Notes: a model not told the origin generated them from the sequence alone. A stretch of DNA of 64,000 nucleotides from Photobacterium aquae (GCF_001029445.1 NZ_LDOT01000016.1:1-64000), one strand, 5' to 3'. Positions 7,999-18,234 are shown, counted from the stretch's first letter. Numbers and translations are program-made.

Positions 7999-9816
7999 AT
8001 GAACCAGAACTTATTTACGGACTACTTTGCCAAGCTTCAGGAAATGAACCAAATGTGGTGGAAGGAGCTGGATTCAGGCAAGGCAGCCATTAATTCACCG
8101 CTGAACAAGGCCCTCAATGAACTTAGCATGGAAGATACCGCTAAGTTGTTGGAGAAGGCGGCCTCGCAGCCTGCTGTGTTGGCAAAAGTTCAGATGGACT
8201 GGTGGGAAAACCAGATGAAAATCTGGCAAAACGTCACCATGAAAAACGGTAATGAATCTGATCTGGTTATTCCAGAGAAAGATGACAAGCGCTTTATGGA
8301 CCCTGCTTGGGAAAACGAAGCGTTTTATAATTATATAAAACAATCCTATTTGCTATTTAGCAACAAGATGAGAGAGACCATTGAATCTATTGATGGTTTG
8401 GATGAGAAGGCCAAAGAGCGATTGAGCTTTTTCTCTCGTCAGGCGATTAATGCTCTGTCGCCAACCAACTTTATTACAACCAACCCAGAACTTGCCAAAC
8501 TTACCGTTGAAACGAATGGTGAGAATTTGATAAAGGGGATGGAACTACTTCAGCAAGATTTGCAGTCCAGTGCAGATGTGCTCAAGATTCGAATGACCAA
8601 TGATGCGGCATTTGAATTGGGTAAAGATGTTGCCAATACACCGGGTGATGTCGTTTACAAGAACCACTTGTTCGAGCTGATTCAATACCGCCCTCAGACA
8701 GAAAATGTGAATGCAACACCGTTGCTGATTGTGCCGCCGTTCATCAACAAGTACTACATTCTTGATCTTCGTGAGAAGAACTCGATGGTACGTTGGCTGG
8801 TTGAGCAAGGGCATACTGTCTTTATGATGTCTTGGCGAAATCCTGATGCCAGCATGTTCGATATCGACTTTGATAACTATGTGGTTGATGGTGTTGTTAA
8901 GGCTGTTGATGTTGTCGAAGACATCACTGGCGAGAAGTCGATTAACGCTGCGGGCTATTGTATTGGTGGCACCTTGTTGGCTACGGCATTGGCATATTAC
9001 AGCGCCAAGCGTATGCGCAGTCGGATCAAATCGGCCACTTTCTTCACCACGCTGCTCGATTTTTCACAGCCTGGCGAGATTGGTGCGTATATCAATGATC
9101 CGATCATTTCTGCCATTGAGACACAAAACGAAGCCAAAGGTTACATGGATGGTCGCTCGTTAAGCGTAACGTTTAGCTTGCTACGTGAAAATAGCCTGTA
9201 CTGGAACTACTACATCAACAATTATCTCAAGGGTAACAGCCCTATTGATTTTGATCTGTTGTATTGGAATGGTGATAGTACAAACGTTGCCGTGGCCTGC
9301 CACAGCACGTTATTGCGCCAGTTCTACCTTGAAAACAAGCTCGTAGATCCGAAAGGCTATAAAGTGGGGGGCGTCTATATTGATCTGTCTAAGATCAAGA
9401 TACCAACTTACTTTATATCAACCCAAGAAGATCATATTGCGCTATGGCAGGGTACTTATCGTGGTGCGAAGAACCTTGGCGGTAAGTCAACGTTTGTTCT
9501 GGGTGAATCGGGTCATATTGCCGGTATTGTTAATCATCCGGCGAAAAATAAATATGGCTTCTGGACCAATGATAAAATGGCTGCCGATCCTGAAACTTGG
9601 CTCAAAGGGGCTAAGCGCGAGGAAGGATCATGGTGGGGTCACTGGAATAACTGGCTAGCCGGTTTTGAAGGTGCAGAGCCGATTGCAGCCCGTGTTGCCG
9701 GTAATGATAATTACCCTGTTCGTGCTGATGCACCGGGTGATTACGTGAAGCAAAAATTGCCGATTGAAGTCTCTAACGCTATCAAGGATCCGCTTGCTAG
9801 TTTGAGTGAAGCTTAA
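7999..9816 (+). CDS. phaC: class I poly(R)-hydroxyalkanoic acid synthase PhaC
   Basis: The 605-residue protein polymerises 3-hydroxyacyl-CoA into PHA at the granule surface. It has the synthase lipase-like box GYCIGG with the nucleophile Cys321, and later the catalytic Asp in QEDHIALW and His in ESGHIAG. Length and the Trp-rich C-terminus (WWGHWNNWL) match class I enzymes. The start at 7999 has GAGG eight bases upstream; an in-frame ATG at 7936 would place the whole terminator inside the gene and is rejected. Confidence 0.95.
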   Translation: MNQNLFTDYFAKLQEMNQMWWKELDSGKAAINSPLNKALNELSMEDTAKLLEKAASQPAVLAKVQMDWWENQMKIWQNVTMKNGNESDLVIPEKDDKRFMDPAWENEAFYNYIKQSYLLFSNKMRETIESIDGLDEKAKERLSFFSRQAINALSPTNFITTNPELAKLTVETNGENLIKGMELLQQDLQSSADVLKIRMTNDAAFELGKDVANTPGDVVYKNHLFELIQYRPQTENVNATPLLIVPPFINKYYILDLREKNSMVRWLVEQGHTVFMMSWRNPDASMFDIDFDNYVVDGVVKAVDVVEDITGEKSINAAGYCIGGTLLATALAYYSAKRMRSRIKSATFFTTLLDFSQPGEIGAYINDPIISAIETQNEAKGYMDGRSLSVTFSLLRENSLYWNYYINNYLKGNSPIDFDLLYWNGDSTNVAVACHSTLLRQFYLENKLVDPKGYKVGGVYIDLSKIKIPTYFISTQEDHIALWQGTYRGAKNLGGKSTFVLGESGHIAGIVNHPAKNKYGFWTNDKMAADPETWLKGAKREEGSWWGHWNNWLAGFEGAEPIAARVAGNDNYPVRADAPGDYVKQKLPIEVSNAIKDPLASLSEA

Positions 9817-9838
9817 TCTCTTATTTTGCGATAACATG

Positions 9839-9872
9839 AAGCGCAACTACTTTACGTAGTTGCGCTTTTTTT
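9839..9872 (+). terminator. terminator after phaC
   Basis: AAGCGCAACTAC, loop TTTAC and GTAGTTGCGCTT form a 10-12 pair stem followed by a run of T. It closes the pha operon. Confidence 0.92.
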
Positions 9873-9913
9873 CGTTACGTTATTATGATTAATTTTTTAT
9901 GATTGGAGAGGCT

Positions 9914-10273
9914 GTGAAATCTGTCATTCGTGTTATCGACCATTATTGGTGGCAATTAACGGTAGTTATTCTTATTGCTATTAGCGTGTTGTCGTTAACG
10001 CCTTTTGAGCATTTGCCACCGGCTCCTGGTAGCGATAAAACCCATCACTTTGTGGCTTATGCCGCCGTTGCTTTTCCTTTGATGTTGCGCCTGCCTAGGT
10101 ATTGGTATTGTTACCTTTTAGGTTTGGCCGGATGGAGCGGGATTATCGAGCTTATCCAGCCTTATGTGAACCGCTATGGTGAGTGGTTGGATCTTGCAGC
10201 GAATGTTGCGGGATTGGTGATTGGCAGCCTGTTGGCCTTAGCTATACGCTATTACCGTAGAAATGAAATATAA
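9914..10273 (+). CDS. VanZ-like family membrane protein
   Basis: Small membrane protein with four hydrophobic helices and the VanZ-like features DKTHHFVAYAAVAF near residue 45 and the acidic E-x-x-Q (IELIQPY) motif in the third helix. The GTG at 9914 has GGAGAG just upstream; an ATG at 9899 is in frame but lacks a ribosome site. VanZ-like proteins are widespread; function in the absence of a glycopeptide cluster is unknown. Confidence 0.75.
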   Translation: MKSVIRVIDHYWWQLTVVILIAISVLSLTPFEHLPPAPGSDKTHHFVAYAAVAFPLMLRLPRYWYCYLLGLAGWSGIIELIQPYVNRYGEWLDLAANVAGLVIGSLLALAIRYYRRNEI

Positions 10274-10298
10274 CAGGCTCGCAATAGCGAACCTGTTT
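10272..10298 (+). terminator. terminator-like hairpin after the VanZ-like gene
   Basis: AACAGG(c)TCGC, loop and GCGA(a)CCTGTT pair with one internal mismatch; T-rich sequence follows. It sits between convergent genes and may serve both. Confidence 0.6.
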
Positions 10299-10327
10299 GA
10301 TTGTTTAGGCGTGAATGCTAACGGCTT

Positions 10328-12625
10328 TTATACTGTTTGTGTAAAAGTACGAGAGATCACATCTTGTTGCTGTTCACGGGTTAGTGAGTTGAAACGTACC
10401 GCATAGCCAGAGACACGGATAGTCAGTTGCGGGTATTTTTCAGGGTGTTCAATGGCATCTAGCAGCATTTCACGGTTCATGACATTAACGTTGAGGTGCT
10501 GCCCACCTTCCACGCTGACCCCATTTTTACCTCCCTCGTGGTGGAAGTAACCATCCATCAGTGCCGCAAGGTTTTGTTTTTGGATATCAACATCTTTGCC
10601 TAATGCATTTGGCACGATAGAAAAGGTGTATGAAATGCCATCTTTAGCAAAAGCAAACGGCAGTTTGGCTACGGATGTTAGCGATGCGACAGCCCCTTTG
10701 GTATCGCGCCCGTGCATAGGGTTTGCCCCCGGACCAAATGGCATGCCAGCTCGGCGGCCATCTGGAGTATTGCCGGTTTTTTTGCCGTATACCACGTTAG
10801 ACGTGATAGTTAAAATTGACTGTGTAGGTGTCGCGTTGCGGTACATGGTCATCTTCTGAATTTTCTTCATGAAGCGTTCCACCAAATCGCATGCGATGGT
10901 ATCGACACGGTCATCATTGTTACCGAATTTTGGATAGTCACCTTCAATCTCAAAATCAACAGCAATGCCATCCTCATCACGGATAGGGGTAACCTTGGCA
11001 TATTTTATAGCAGCTAGAGAGTCGGCGACTACCGATAGGCCGGCAATACCACAGGCCATGGTACGGCGAACATCGCGATCCATCAGGGCCATAAGCGAGG
11101 CCTCATAACTGTAGCGGTCGTGAGAATAATGGATGATGTTCAACGCAGTGACATATTGAGTTGCCAGCCAATCAAGCATTTCGTCAAAACGCGGCATCAG
11201 GGTATCAAAGTCCAGTACGGTATCCATAACTTTGGCAAACTGCGGGCCCACTTGAACTTTTGATTTTTCGTCGATACCGCCATTGATGGTGTAGAGCAAA
11301 GCCTTAGCCAAGTTGGCGCGAGCACCAAAGAATTGCATGTCTTTGCCGACAATTTGCGGGCTGACGCAACATGCGATGGCATAATCGTCGTTGTTAAAAT
11401 CAGGGCGCATCAAGTCGTCGTTTTCGTACTGTACCGACGAGGTTTCGATAGAGACTTTAGCCGCGTATTGCTTGAAGGCTGCCGGTAGTTGTTCTGACCA
11501 CAGAATTGTCATATTGGGTTCTGGGGCCGGTCCCATGGTGTGCAGGGTATGCAGATAACGGAAGGTGGTTTTACTCACCAAGGTTCGGCCATCCACGCCC
11601 ATGCCCGCCATCGCTTCTGTTGCCCAGATCGGATCACCCGAGAATAGGGAGTCGTAATCCGGGGTACGCAGGAAGCGAACCATCCGCAGCTTCATGATGA
11701 AGTGATCAATCATCTCCTGAGCATCGGCTTCGTTGATAACACCGTTCGCGAGATCTCGCTCAATATAGATATCCAAGAATGTTGACGTGCGGCCGAGAGA
11801 CATTGCAGCACCATTTTGCGATTTTACCGCGGCCAGATAACCGAAATAGGTAAACTGAATAGCTTCCTGAGCGGATTGTGCCGGTGATGACATATCAATG
11901 CCGTATTTCAGGCCCATTGTGCGGATATCTTCTAATGCCTGAACCTGATCGGCCAGCTCTTCACGCAAACGAAGCATTTTTTCGAGATCCTGACCTTGCT
12001 CTAGAAAGGCTTGGGTAGAGGTAATCTGCTCTAGTTTGTCTGCTTTGAGAAAATCGATACCGTAAAGAGCTAGACGGCGATAGTCACCGATAATGCGGCC
12101 GCGACCATAGGCATCAGGCAGACCGGTGATAATGCCTGATTTGCGACAGGCGATAATATCTTTGGTGTACAGATCGAAGCAGGCTTTGTTATGGGTTTTG
12201 CGGTATTCGGTGAAGATTTTTTCTACGCGAGGATCAAGTTCACGGCCATACACTTCACAGGAATTCTTCACCATACGGATACCACCGTTGGCAATGATGG
12301 CCCGCTTTAGAGGCTTGTCTGTTTGTAGGCCGACAATAGTTTCGAGCTCTTTATTAATATAACCAGCATCATGGGAGATGATGGTTGAAGGCAGATCGGT
12401 GTCGAAATCCAATGGGGCATGGGTACGGCTTTCTTCCTTGATACCCTCCAAGACTTTATTCCATAATGCCGTTGTAGCGTTGGTTGCATCAGCAAGGAAA
12501 GATTCGTCACCTTCATAAGGCGTGTAGTTATTTTGGATAAAATCTCGGGTATTGACGTTTGTCTGCCATTCACCTGCGGTGAATCCTTGCCAAGCCTGAA
12601 GCATTGCTGTGGTTGGAATGGTCAT
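10328..12625 (-). CDS. pflB: formate C-acetyltransferase (pyruvate formate-lyase)
   Basis: Glycyl-radical enzyme of 765 residues converting pyruvate and CoA to acetyl-CoA and formate under anoxia. The active-site cysteine pair is in [10 protein letters not shown], and the C-terminal radical loop RVSGYAVRF carries the activatable Gly. Length and sequence follow the PflB/TdcE type rather than diol-dehydratase-type paralogues. Neither the activase gene pflA nor a formate channel focA is adjacent, which is unusual; the activator must be elsewhere. Confidence 0.92.
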   Translation of the reverse strand: MTIPTTAMLQAWQGFTAGEWQTNVNTRDFIQNNYTPYEGDESFLADATNATTALWNKVLEGIKEESRTHAPLDFDTDLPSTIISHDAGYINKELETIVGLQTDKPLKRAIIANGGIRMVKNSCEVYGRELDPRVEKIFTEYRKTHNKACFDLYTKDIIACRKSGIITGLPDAYGRGRIIGDYRRLALYGIDFLKADKLEQITSTQAFLEQGQDLEKMLRLREELADQVQALEDIRTMGLKYGIDMSSPAQSAQEAIQFTYFGYLAAVKSQNGAAMSLGRTSTFLDIYIERDLANGVINEADAQEMIDHFIMKLRMVRFLRTPDYDSLFSGDPIWATEAMAGMGVDGRTLVSKTTFRYLHTLHTMGPAPEPNMTILWSEQLPAAFKQYAAKVSIETSSVQYENDDLMRPDFNNDDYAIACCVSPQIVGKDMQFFGARANLAKALLYTINGGIDEKSKVQVGPQFAKVMDTVLDFDTLMPRFDEMLDWLATQYVTALNIIHYSHDRYSYEASLMALMDRDVRRTMACGIAGLSVVADSLAAIKYAKVTPIRDEDGIAVDFEIEGDYPKFGNNDDRVDTIACDLVERFMKKIQKMTMYRNATPTQSILTITSNVVYGKKTGNTPDGRRAGMPFGPGANPMHGRDTKGAVASLTSVAKLPFAFAKDGISYTFSIVPNALGKDVDIQKQNLAALMDGYFHHEGGKNGVSVEGGQHLNVNVMNREMLLDAIEHPEKYPQLTIRVSGYAVRFNSLTREQQQDVISRTFTQTV

Positions 12626-12966
12626 ACCTATTTCCTCGAAATGATGGGTATATTGAAAACAACAGGCGTGATGAATAATAAAAGTCAGTTATCTTTTCTG
12701 GTGGTTTTAAGGTGTCAAAAGCCCTACCGAAAAGGTATTACATATTGGAAATTAAATAGTTGCATCACGTCTTTAACTTGGTAGTGATATTATACAAACC
12801 CAAACTATGAGTAAAATGAATGCTTATCATAAAAACCATGCATTTCTTGCATGTATTGCTATGTTGTTTTCAAGGTTTTGATTTTTAAGCTTTTGTTTTT
12901 TGTTGAATTGTGGGGGAGAGGAAAATAGCTGCAGTTTTTACAGCTATTTTTAATAGTAAGGGGGGG
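12626..12966. other. intergenic region upstream of pflB-like gene
   Basis: The 341 bases hold the promoter of the pflB-like gene and the terminator of the outer-membrane protein gene. I see no clear FNR site of the TTGAT-N4-ATCAA form. No gene is supported. Confidence 0.5.
12922..12951 (-). terminator. terminator of the outer-membrane protein gene
   Basis: On the minus strand AAATAGCTG, loop and CAGCTATTT pair (nine pairs); T residues follow in the minus direction. It lies 16 bases behind the stop of the 12967-13542 gene. Confidence 0.75.
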
Positions 12967-13542
12967 TTAGAATGCGTAGCTCGCGCCAAATAGATATGAC
13001 TCAGTTTCGAAATTGCCCGCGTTCATATACTGATATTCTATATTTAGGCCAAATCCTGAGTTGAAACGATACTGCCAGCCAAGAGCACCGAAAAAGCCAT
13101 ATTCAGTCGAGCTTTTTTCATGCTCATTGATTTCATAGCTTATACGAGTAGCGGCACCGCCGGCTTTTCCATATAAACTGCTGTTGGAAAACAATGGTAC
13201 ATTACCATATAGCGCTACGCGTCCAGCTAAATAGTGAAAGTTATCTACTTCGATAAGGTTGAGCCAATTGAGAACACCACCGCCACCTCCGGCCATGAAT
13301 CCTGTTTCGACGCCGATGTATGGACTAAGCATGTAACGATAGTAAAGGTCACCACTAGTGCCCATACTCACATCTAGTTCATTGTGTTCACTATCAATTT
13401 TTTCTTCAAGCTCATAGTATTGGTTGCCAATACCACCAATATTGCCACCGATAACATGCGTGGTATTTTCGTATGCACTGGCAGTGGCGCTAAAAATAAG
13501 TCCGCTAAGTATCAGGGCGGATTTTACTACCTTAATTTTCAC
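12967..13542 (-). CDS. outer-membrane beta-barrel protein
   Basis: The 191-residue protein has a signal peptide (KSALILSGLIFSATASA, cleaved about residue 23), alternating hydrophobic strands, a Gly-rich loop (GFMAGGGGGV) and a C-terminal aromatic residue (SYAF), which is the barrel assembly signature. It resembles OmpA/OmpX-type small barrels; exact family and function are not clear. Confidence 0.75.
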   Translation of the reverse strand: MKIKVVKSALILSGLIFSATASAYENTTHVIGGNIGGIGNQYYELEEKIDSEHNELDVSMGTSGDLYYRYMLSPYIGVETGFMAGGGGGVLNWLNLIEVDNFHYLAGRVALYGNVPLFSNSSLYGKAGGAATRISYEINEHEKSSTEYGFFGALGWQYRFNSGFGLNIEYQYMNAGNFETESYLFGASYAF

Positions 13543-13880
13543 TAAGATTAACCTGCAAAATAATAACTACAATTTGATAACATTTCGCTTCGGTATGATG
13601 AAACCGCTATGTACCATTCAGCCATCTAAGAAAATAATGATAAATAAAGCATCATCATGCGGGTTTTTTAAGAAGCGATAAACCGCGGTGAATCTATGCG
13701 TGTGTAAGGATAATCACAAATTATTTATTAAATGAGGTGCATACTTTGTGATCTTGGATTGCTTTGGTGGTATTTTGCGCAGTGGCTATTGGCATTAACA
13801 ACAGCCGAAAGAAAAGGACTAAACTATCTGTAAAGAAAAAGGGATTTAGTTTGCGGAGGTACGTTCAATGCAGATTTCTC
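13543..13880. other. intergenic region without a gene
   Basis: About 340 AT-rich bases upstream of the barrel gene, expected to hold its promoter. No coding sequence or structured RNA is supported. Confidence 0.45.
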
Positions 13881-14114
13881 TTATAGTTCATGGCAGTGAT
13901 CCTTTGCATAAGACCAATATTTTTTTTCTGCACCAGGATCTGTAGCCAGCAATAGTAACTTACTTCTTAGCTTGTTTAGTCTTGCCTGCTTTTCATCCTG
14001 AATTTCTTTGAGACGATCAAGATCCATATCATCTTCACCTTCACCGATATCTCGAACTCGTGCAAGTTCATTGCAGACTTGTCTGGCTAACTCATTAACA
14101 GCACTCTGCGGCAT
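13881..14114 (-). CDS. small hypothetical helical protein
   Basis: A 77-residue, charged, probably coiled-coil protein (residues 28-55 are rich in Asp, Glu, Lys, Arg, Leu). GAGG lies nine bases before the ATG, which supports it as a gene. No family recognised. Confidence 0.55.
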   Translation of the reverse strand: MPQSAVNELARQVCNELARVRDIGEGEDDMDLDRLKEIQDEKQARLNKLRSKLLLLATDPGAEKKYWSYAKDHCHEL

Positions 14115-14542
14115 AGATTCATCCTCTAGTCTTAAATCCCTTTAAAATGACATTACCGTTGAATTAAAGCGAAGAACACGACCAAAATCACATTTTAACA
14201 ACTTGGAAACATTTGTTTGGGGTTAATAATTTTGGTTGAAGATGATGCGCTTAAAAAAGCAACAAAAACAGCAGGGTATTAGTGTCTGATTGATAGATAA
14301 GTGGTTGAGTTTATAAAATAACCAAGAATTAATAACAGTGAAAAGTGGTAGATAAGGGAGACAGTAAATGCAGTATTGTTGAGTAATACAAAGAATATTG
14401 CTCGATGAATGATTTACTTTTTACCTAAATTCACCTTGCAAATGATTCTATTGCACTTTCTCGAAAAATTATGATTTCAGGCTTCTCTTAGGCATCCTGA
14501 AATCATCTAATAATATCTGTTAGAAAGCGAGGGGATGATTGA
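14115..14542. other. intergenic region without a gene
   Basis: About 430 AT-rich bases between divergent genes. It should contain their promoters, but I find no motif I would defend. Confidence 0.45.
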
Positions 14543-15064
14543 ATGCAGTGGGGGAAATGGATCGCTATTGGTGTGGGAATTGTTGTGGGGGCCGGTTTAC
14601 TTTTTCCTGCGACGACAATGATTCCGGTTCAAGATGCACAATGTAATGACTGGAATAAGAAGACGTTTTGGTATGAGCCCTGGGGAACGTCGGGTACGCA
14701 CAAAGGGATTGATATTTTTGCCAAGCACGGAACATCTGTGATTGCAGCAAGCGATGGCGTGGTGCTGTATGTTGGAGAGTTACCCAAAGGGGGGAATGTA
14801 GCGGCGGTGTTAGGTCCCAAATGGCGTGTTCATTATTATGCTCATATGGCGTCTGGGCTAGTATCAATAGGTGATTGGGTGTCAGCGGGGGAAACAATAG
14901 GGACAGTCGGTCAAACGGGCAATGCAAGAGGTAAGCCCGCTCATTTGCACTATTCGGTATTAAGCCTGGTGCCATACCCGTGGCTCATCTCCGAGCAGAC
15001 TCAAGGATGGAAGAAAATGTTCTACCTTGATCCAGCTATAGCATTTGATCGTTGCCAAAACTGA
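14543..15064 (+). CDS. M23 family metallopeptidase (LytM-like)
   Basis: The 173-residue protein has one N-terminal membrane anchor or signal (residues 5-25) and an M23 peptidase domain. Zinc ligands are visible as HKGID (H-x3-D, near residue 53) and HLHY near residue 134, and the fold motif GDWVSAGETIGTVGQTG is typical. Such enzymes cut peptidoglycan cross-links in the periplasm. No coiled coil is present, unlike EnvC or NlpD, so an enzyme rather than an amidase activator is likely. Confidence 0.88.
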   Translation: MQWGKWIAIGVGIVVGAGLLFPATTMIPVQDAQCNDWNKKTFWYEPWGTSGTHKGIDIFAKHGTSVIAASDGVVLYVGELPKGGNVAAVLGPKWRVHYYAHMASGLVSIGDWVSAGETIGTVGQTGNARGKPAHLHYSVLSLVPYPWLISEQTQGWKKMFYLDPAIAFDRCQN

Positions 15065-15140
15065 GGTGGTGATTTCTGAAGCACCGATTCATAGCGGCAC
15101 GGTTAGTGCTGTGAGCTATGTATAGGGGGGATTTGTACGC

Positions 15141-15644
15141 TTGGTTTCACTGAAAAGTGTTATGATATTCAATGAAGGAGAAAGGTTGTTGAGATATTGG
15201 GGATATATAGAACGAGAAGAGTACATTATCCTATTTGAAAAAGAATTTCCGGTTTGTGTCTGTCCCGGAGCTGATGAGTTCTTTTCAGTTTCGGAGCAGG
15301 ATATTATTAGGCAAATCATTGAAGACAAAGTTCCCTTTGGTGATATAGAGATAACTTATGATGCGTTGTATGCCATTTGTGATGAACATGAAGTTGTAAG
15401 TTCCAAAGGTATGATATGGCTGCTGCCGGCGATTTGTCGATATATACTTCATCGTAAGCCTCATCACGGTTATTTTGTAGAGCTGATTCCACTGTATATA
15501 GAATTGGGATACTCTGATTATTGTTTCAATTTGAGTTTATTAACAACTAATCAAAAAGAGTTGCTTTACAACTTTTTGGAGTATTGTGCTGAAACGTACG
15601 GGATAAAAGTATCTATAGCACAAGATAAAATGACGATGATGTGA
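15141..15644 (+). CDS. hypothetical protein
   Basis: A 167-residue acidic protein with no signal or membrane helix. Likely start TTG at 15141 behind a G-rich ribosome site; an ATG at 15162 is possible. The sequence (helical, with PHHGYFVELIPLYIELGY) looks like a small cytoplasmic protein of the kind seen among immunity or stand-alone helper proteins, but I do not recognise the family. Confidence 0.6.
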   Translation: MVSLKSVMIFNEGERLLRYWGYIEREEYIILFEKEFPVCVCPGADEFFSVSEQDIIRQIIEDKVPFGDIEITYDALYAICDEHEVVSSKGMIWLLPAICRYILHRKPHHGYFVELIPLYIELGYSDYCFNLSLLTTNQKELLYNFLEYCAETYGIKVSIAQDKMTMM

Positions 15645-15690
15645 AATATATTACTTATTTTACCGATATTTATATTACCCATTTTAATAA

Positions 15691-15715
15691 AGCCCACCGA
15701 AAATATGGGTGGGCT
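15691..15715. terminator. bidirectional terminator-like hairpin
   Basis: AGCCCACC, an eight-base loop and GGGTGGGCT pair between two convergent genes. The T run is weak on both strands. Confidence 0.65.
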
Positions 15716-15761
15716 CTATGAGATACAATGTGTTTTTTATAGATACGACGGATGTTGCTAG

Positions 15762-16940
15762 TTAGTAGTTTTTGATAGTGACTACCGGGTGGTTGGCATC
15801 AGTATAAATACTCATATCAACATTCTTGCCGTCAACTTTCCAGAACGTAGTTGTAACTGTACTTACCGCGCCGCCACGACCTTTGTATAGCGGCTTATGT
15901 TGCATTGTAGGTAGTACATCTTTGAACTCAGTTTCCATATCCATTGTAGCGAGTAGCGTTTCCCCGTGTTCCTTGCGTAGCAGCGTTTGACCACCGAAGT
16001 CCCCCTCAATGAAGTCATGATGAACAAAGTTCGAATGATTAGAGTGAACCATAGAGTCAGCCGCTCCCCAACGCGTGCTATCTTTATAACCATTCTCTAC
16101 GTTGGATACTTTGCCGTTGGCATCAAGAATTAAATAGGAAAAGTAGGTTGTTGGTGCACCTGCATCAAACACATCTTTAACTTGGTCTGGTGTTTTCGCG
16201 TTATATACATCCCATGACATCTTGTAGGAAGGTATTAGGCCCTTAGCGAGAATTGGCCCATTATCGTGCTGGCGTGCTGTGCCTTCATCAGACATGGTAT
16301 TCATCAGCAGAGGATGCCCCCCGGCAGTGACTCCGCCGTAAGGGATGAGGCCAATCCAAGTTTGAATGAGCTTTGTGTTCCCTTCTAGGTCTGTATGGTT
16401 GATAACCATTAGGCCCTCTTCATTGATGCCCATGTAGTCGAAGTTTGCCAGCCCAATGGCTTTACCTTTACCGTTGGTTTTACCCATTACCGTGCATTTG
16501 GCCGGGGCTTCAGCTTTTTTCTCGCTTTCTTCTAAGAAACCAAGGCCACCAGAACGCTGAGATTCAAATACTGCTTCATCAGACATGCCAAGCGCGAGTA
16601 GGTAGTTTGGCTCAAGGTTGAGTGCATCAGATAACCCCGCGATGTACTCTGCCGAGTCTGGCGAGTGTATCTTGAGTTGGCCGTAAACGTCGTTCTTGTC
16701 GAAAGTCTCTTTTAGGTTATCAAGATCCATACCTTCTAGCATTACGCCAAGCATACTGTCAAAACGTTCGATACCAGCCATGATCTGCTGATGGCCAACG
16801 TTACCAACGTGCTTACCTAGCTCATAGGTCGACCCAGTAAATTTTACTTCTGCAATCTGGTCTGTATGTTGGATCAATTCAGCTTGTACACTAAACGCAG
16901 ACGTTATTGCGATAGTTGCAGCAAGAAGTGTTTTTTTCAT
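15762..16940 (-). CDS. secreted C45-type Ntn hydrolase (acyltransferase/peptidase-like)
   Basis: The 392-residue protein has a signal peptide (KKTLLAATIAITSAFSVQA) and then a domain resembling the C45 / acyl-CoA:6-aminopenicillanate acyltransferase family. The presumed self-processed nucleophile is the Cys in APAKCTVMGK (about residue 150), followed by GLANFDYMG and later LLMNTMSDEG motifs of this fold. The ATG at 16940 has GGAG eight bases upstream; the ATG six bases earlier is too close. Substrate unknown. It is in the same direction as, and may be co-transcribed with, the barrel gene at 17033. Confidence 0.75.
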   Translation of the reverse strand: MKKTLLAATIAITSAFSVQAELIQHTDQIAEVKFTGSTYELGKHVGNVGHQQIMAGIERFDSMLGVMLEGMDLDNLKETFDKNDVYGQLKIHSPDSAEYIAGLSDALNLEPNYLLALGMSDEAVFESQRSGGLGFLEESEKKAEAPAKCTVMGKTNGKGKAIGLANFDYMGINEEGLMVINHTDLEGNTKLIQTWIGLIPYGGVTAGGHPLLMNTMSDEGTARQHDNGPILAKGLIPSYKMSWDVYNAKTPDQVKDVFDAGAPTTYFSYLILDANGKVSNVENGYKDSTRWGAADSMVHSNHSNFVHHDFIEGDFGGQTLLRKEHGETLLATMDMETEFKDVLPTMQHKPLYKGRGGAVSTVTTTFWKVDGKNVDMSIYTDANHPVVTIKNY

Positions 16941-17032
16941 GGTCATATCTCCGTGCAGCTGGTGGGCTAGGCCACTAGCAGTAATTATTTAAACTGATAA
17001 TTTATCAAGGGTTATTTTTACTAAGCCTTGCG

Positions 17033-17725
17033 CTAGAAGTAGTAGAAGAACCCGAGTTCACCCTTGTTGTCTGAGACCGATTTACTGCCCTTGGCTTTTT
17101 GGCTTAGGTTTGTGTAATCAACTTGTACCCACCATTTTCCATCGTCAGAGATTGGCTGCCCGTAGCCGATTTTTGTCTCTAGCTTGCTACCAATGTTGGT
17201 TTCCATCCATTGAGGTTGGACAATCATGTATTGGCCCCAGTCACTGAGCGATAGCGAACCAAACAAGTTGGCTTGATAGCCATTGATGTCCATATTTCCA
17301 GTCTTGCCTGTAACATATGCGACGTTAGGGTAAATAGTGAATGACTCCCAAGGCGTATTGACTTTGGCAATACCGCCGATGGCGATTAGATCGCTGGTTT
17401 GTGTTGCACTCCAGTCCTTGATGTAATCAATTGAAAATCCGGCTTTATCCATTTCGTGAATACCAGTGTCTAGCACTTGAAAATAACGTAAACGACTAAC
17501 GTTCTTTTTGGAGTATTCGGCTAAACCAAGAAATGTGTTTCCTTCGCTATATTGGCCTGCTATCCCTGCTGAAAATTTCCCATCACCTTTAGTATCGAGT
17601 GTTGTCATAGCAAAACTGTTCACTTGAGTAAGATCGCTAGGATCTGGGCTCTCTTCTGCGGTATCAGTCGCCATACATAGAGAGGGAAGTGTTAGTAATA
17701 ATGCTATTAGTGATTTTTTCAGCAT
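17033..17725 (-). CDS. outer-membrane beta-barrel protein
   Basis: The 230-residue protein has a signal peptide (LKKSLIALLLTLPSLCMA), many amphipathic strands and a C-terminal Phe (ELGFFYYF), as for integral outer-membrane barrels. It resembles proteins of the channel-like nucleoside or long-chain substrate type only loosely. It lies 93 bases upstream of the C45 hydrolase gene on the same strand, so the pair may form a uptake-and-hydrolysis unit (inference). Confidence 0.7.
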   Translation of the reverse strand: MLKKSLIALLLTLPSLCMATDTAEESPDPSDLTQVNSFAMTTLDTKGDGKFSAGIAGQYSEGNTFLGLAEYSKKNVSRLRYFQVLDTGIHEMDKAGFSIDYIKDWSATQTSDLIAIGGIAKVNTPWESFTIYPNVAYVTGKTGNMDINGYQANLFGSLSLSDWGQYMIVQPQWMETNIGSKLETKIGYGQPISDDGKWWVQVDYTNLSQKAKGSKSVSDNKGELGFFYYF

Positions 17726-17970
17726 TTATGTGCACCCTTGTTTGTTTCGTTGACGTCATATTATGTTTGATGTTGAACCTTTTCAAGTCAATGTGTTTAA
17801 TATCAAATGTTTTTTAAGGTCGCATTCAGGTTATATAGTGGTAATTGGTCGTTGGTTACAATGATTTTTATAAGTAAATATTTGAATTTGATTAGTATGT
17901 GTATGGATGTGGTTCTGTGTTTGTATGTGTGGGGACTGGAGGTTGATAGTATGTTTGATATCAATCGATA
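17726..17970. other. intergenic region at the left border of the accessory island
   Basis: AT-rich bases that contain the barrel-gene promoter. Past about 17970 the sequence becomes related to repeats found further right. Confidence 0.45.
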
Positions 17971-17979
17971 CTAAGTGGG

Positions 17980-18080
17980 TTCAGAACAACATTATCGAAG
18001 AGATAGGCTCAAGGCTTCGTCGTCGATGGCAGGTCGGCAGGGAAGCATTCGATTATTTGATTGGTGTTAATGAGGCTTAG
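17980..18080 (+). pseudogene. 3' end of phage/PAAR-like module, copy 0
   Basis: The frame ends in FDYLIGVNEA and a stop at 18078-18080. The same end, preceded by a Gly/Arg-rich residue pair, recurs at 24190-24228, and a shortened version at 19630. Upstream (EEIGSRLRRRWQ) differs from the other copies. It appears to be the surviving tail of a gene belonging to the repeated phage-like module. Confidence 0.55.
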
Positions 18081-18234
18081 TGATACCGATTTCTCATTTA
18101 ATACAGGTGAAATATAAGCAGATGAGCATATATACATGCCTATCGTATTGACTTTAAATGGGGCAAAAAAGAAAATTTTTGGAAGGTGTTCTGGGCATTC
18201 TGGTGTAAACGAGAATTCTGTTTATAGAGGGACT
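18081..18234 (+). repeat. conserved leader repeat, copy A
   Basis: The stretch from CGTATTGACTTTAAA to GAGAATTCTGTTTA is shared with 19754-19860 and 24325-24470. In each case a cargo gene starts right behind it. This copy retains only the right arm of the hairpin seen in the others (TACCGATTTCT at about 18084). TTGACT could be a -35 box, but no good -10 is obvious. Confidence 0.7.
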
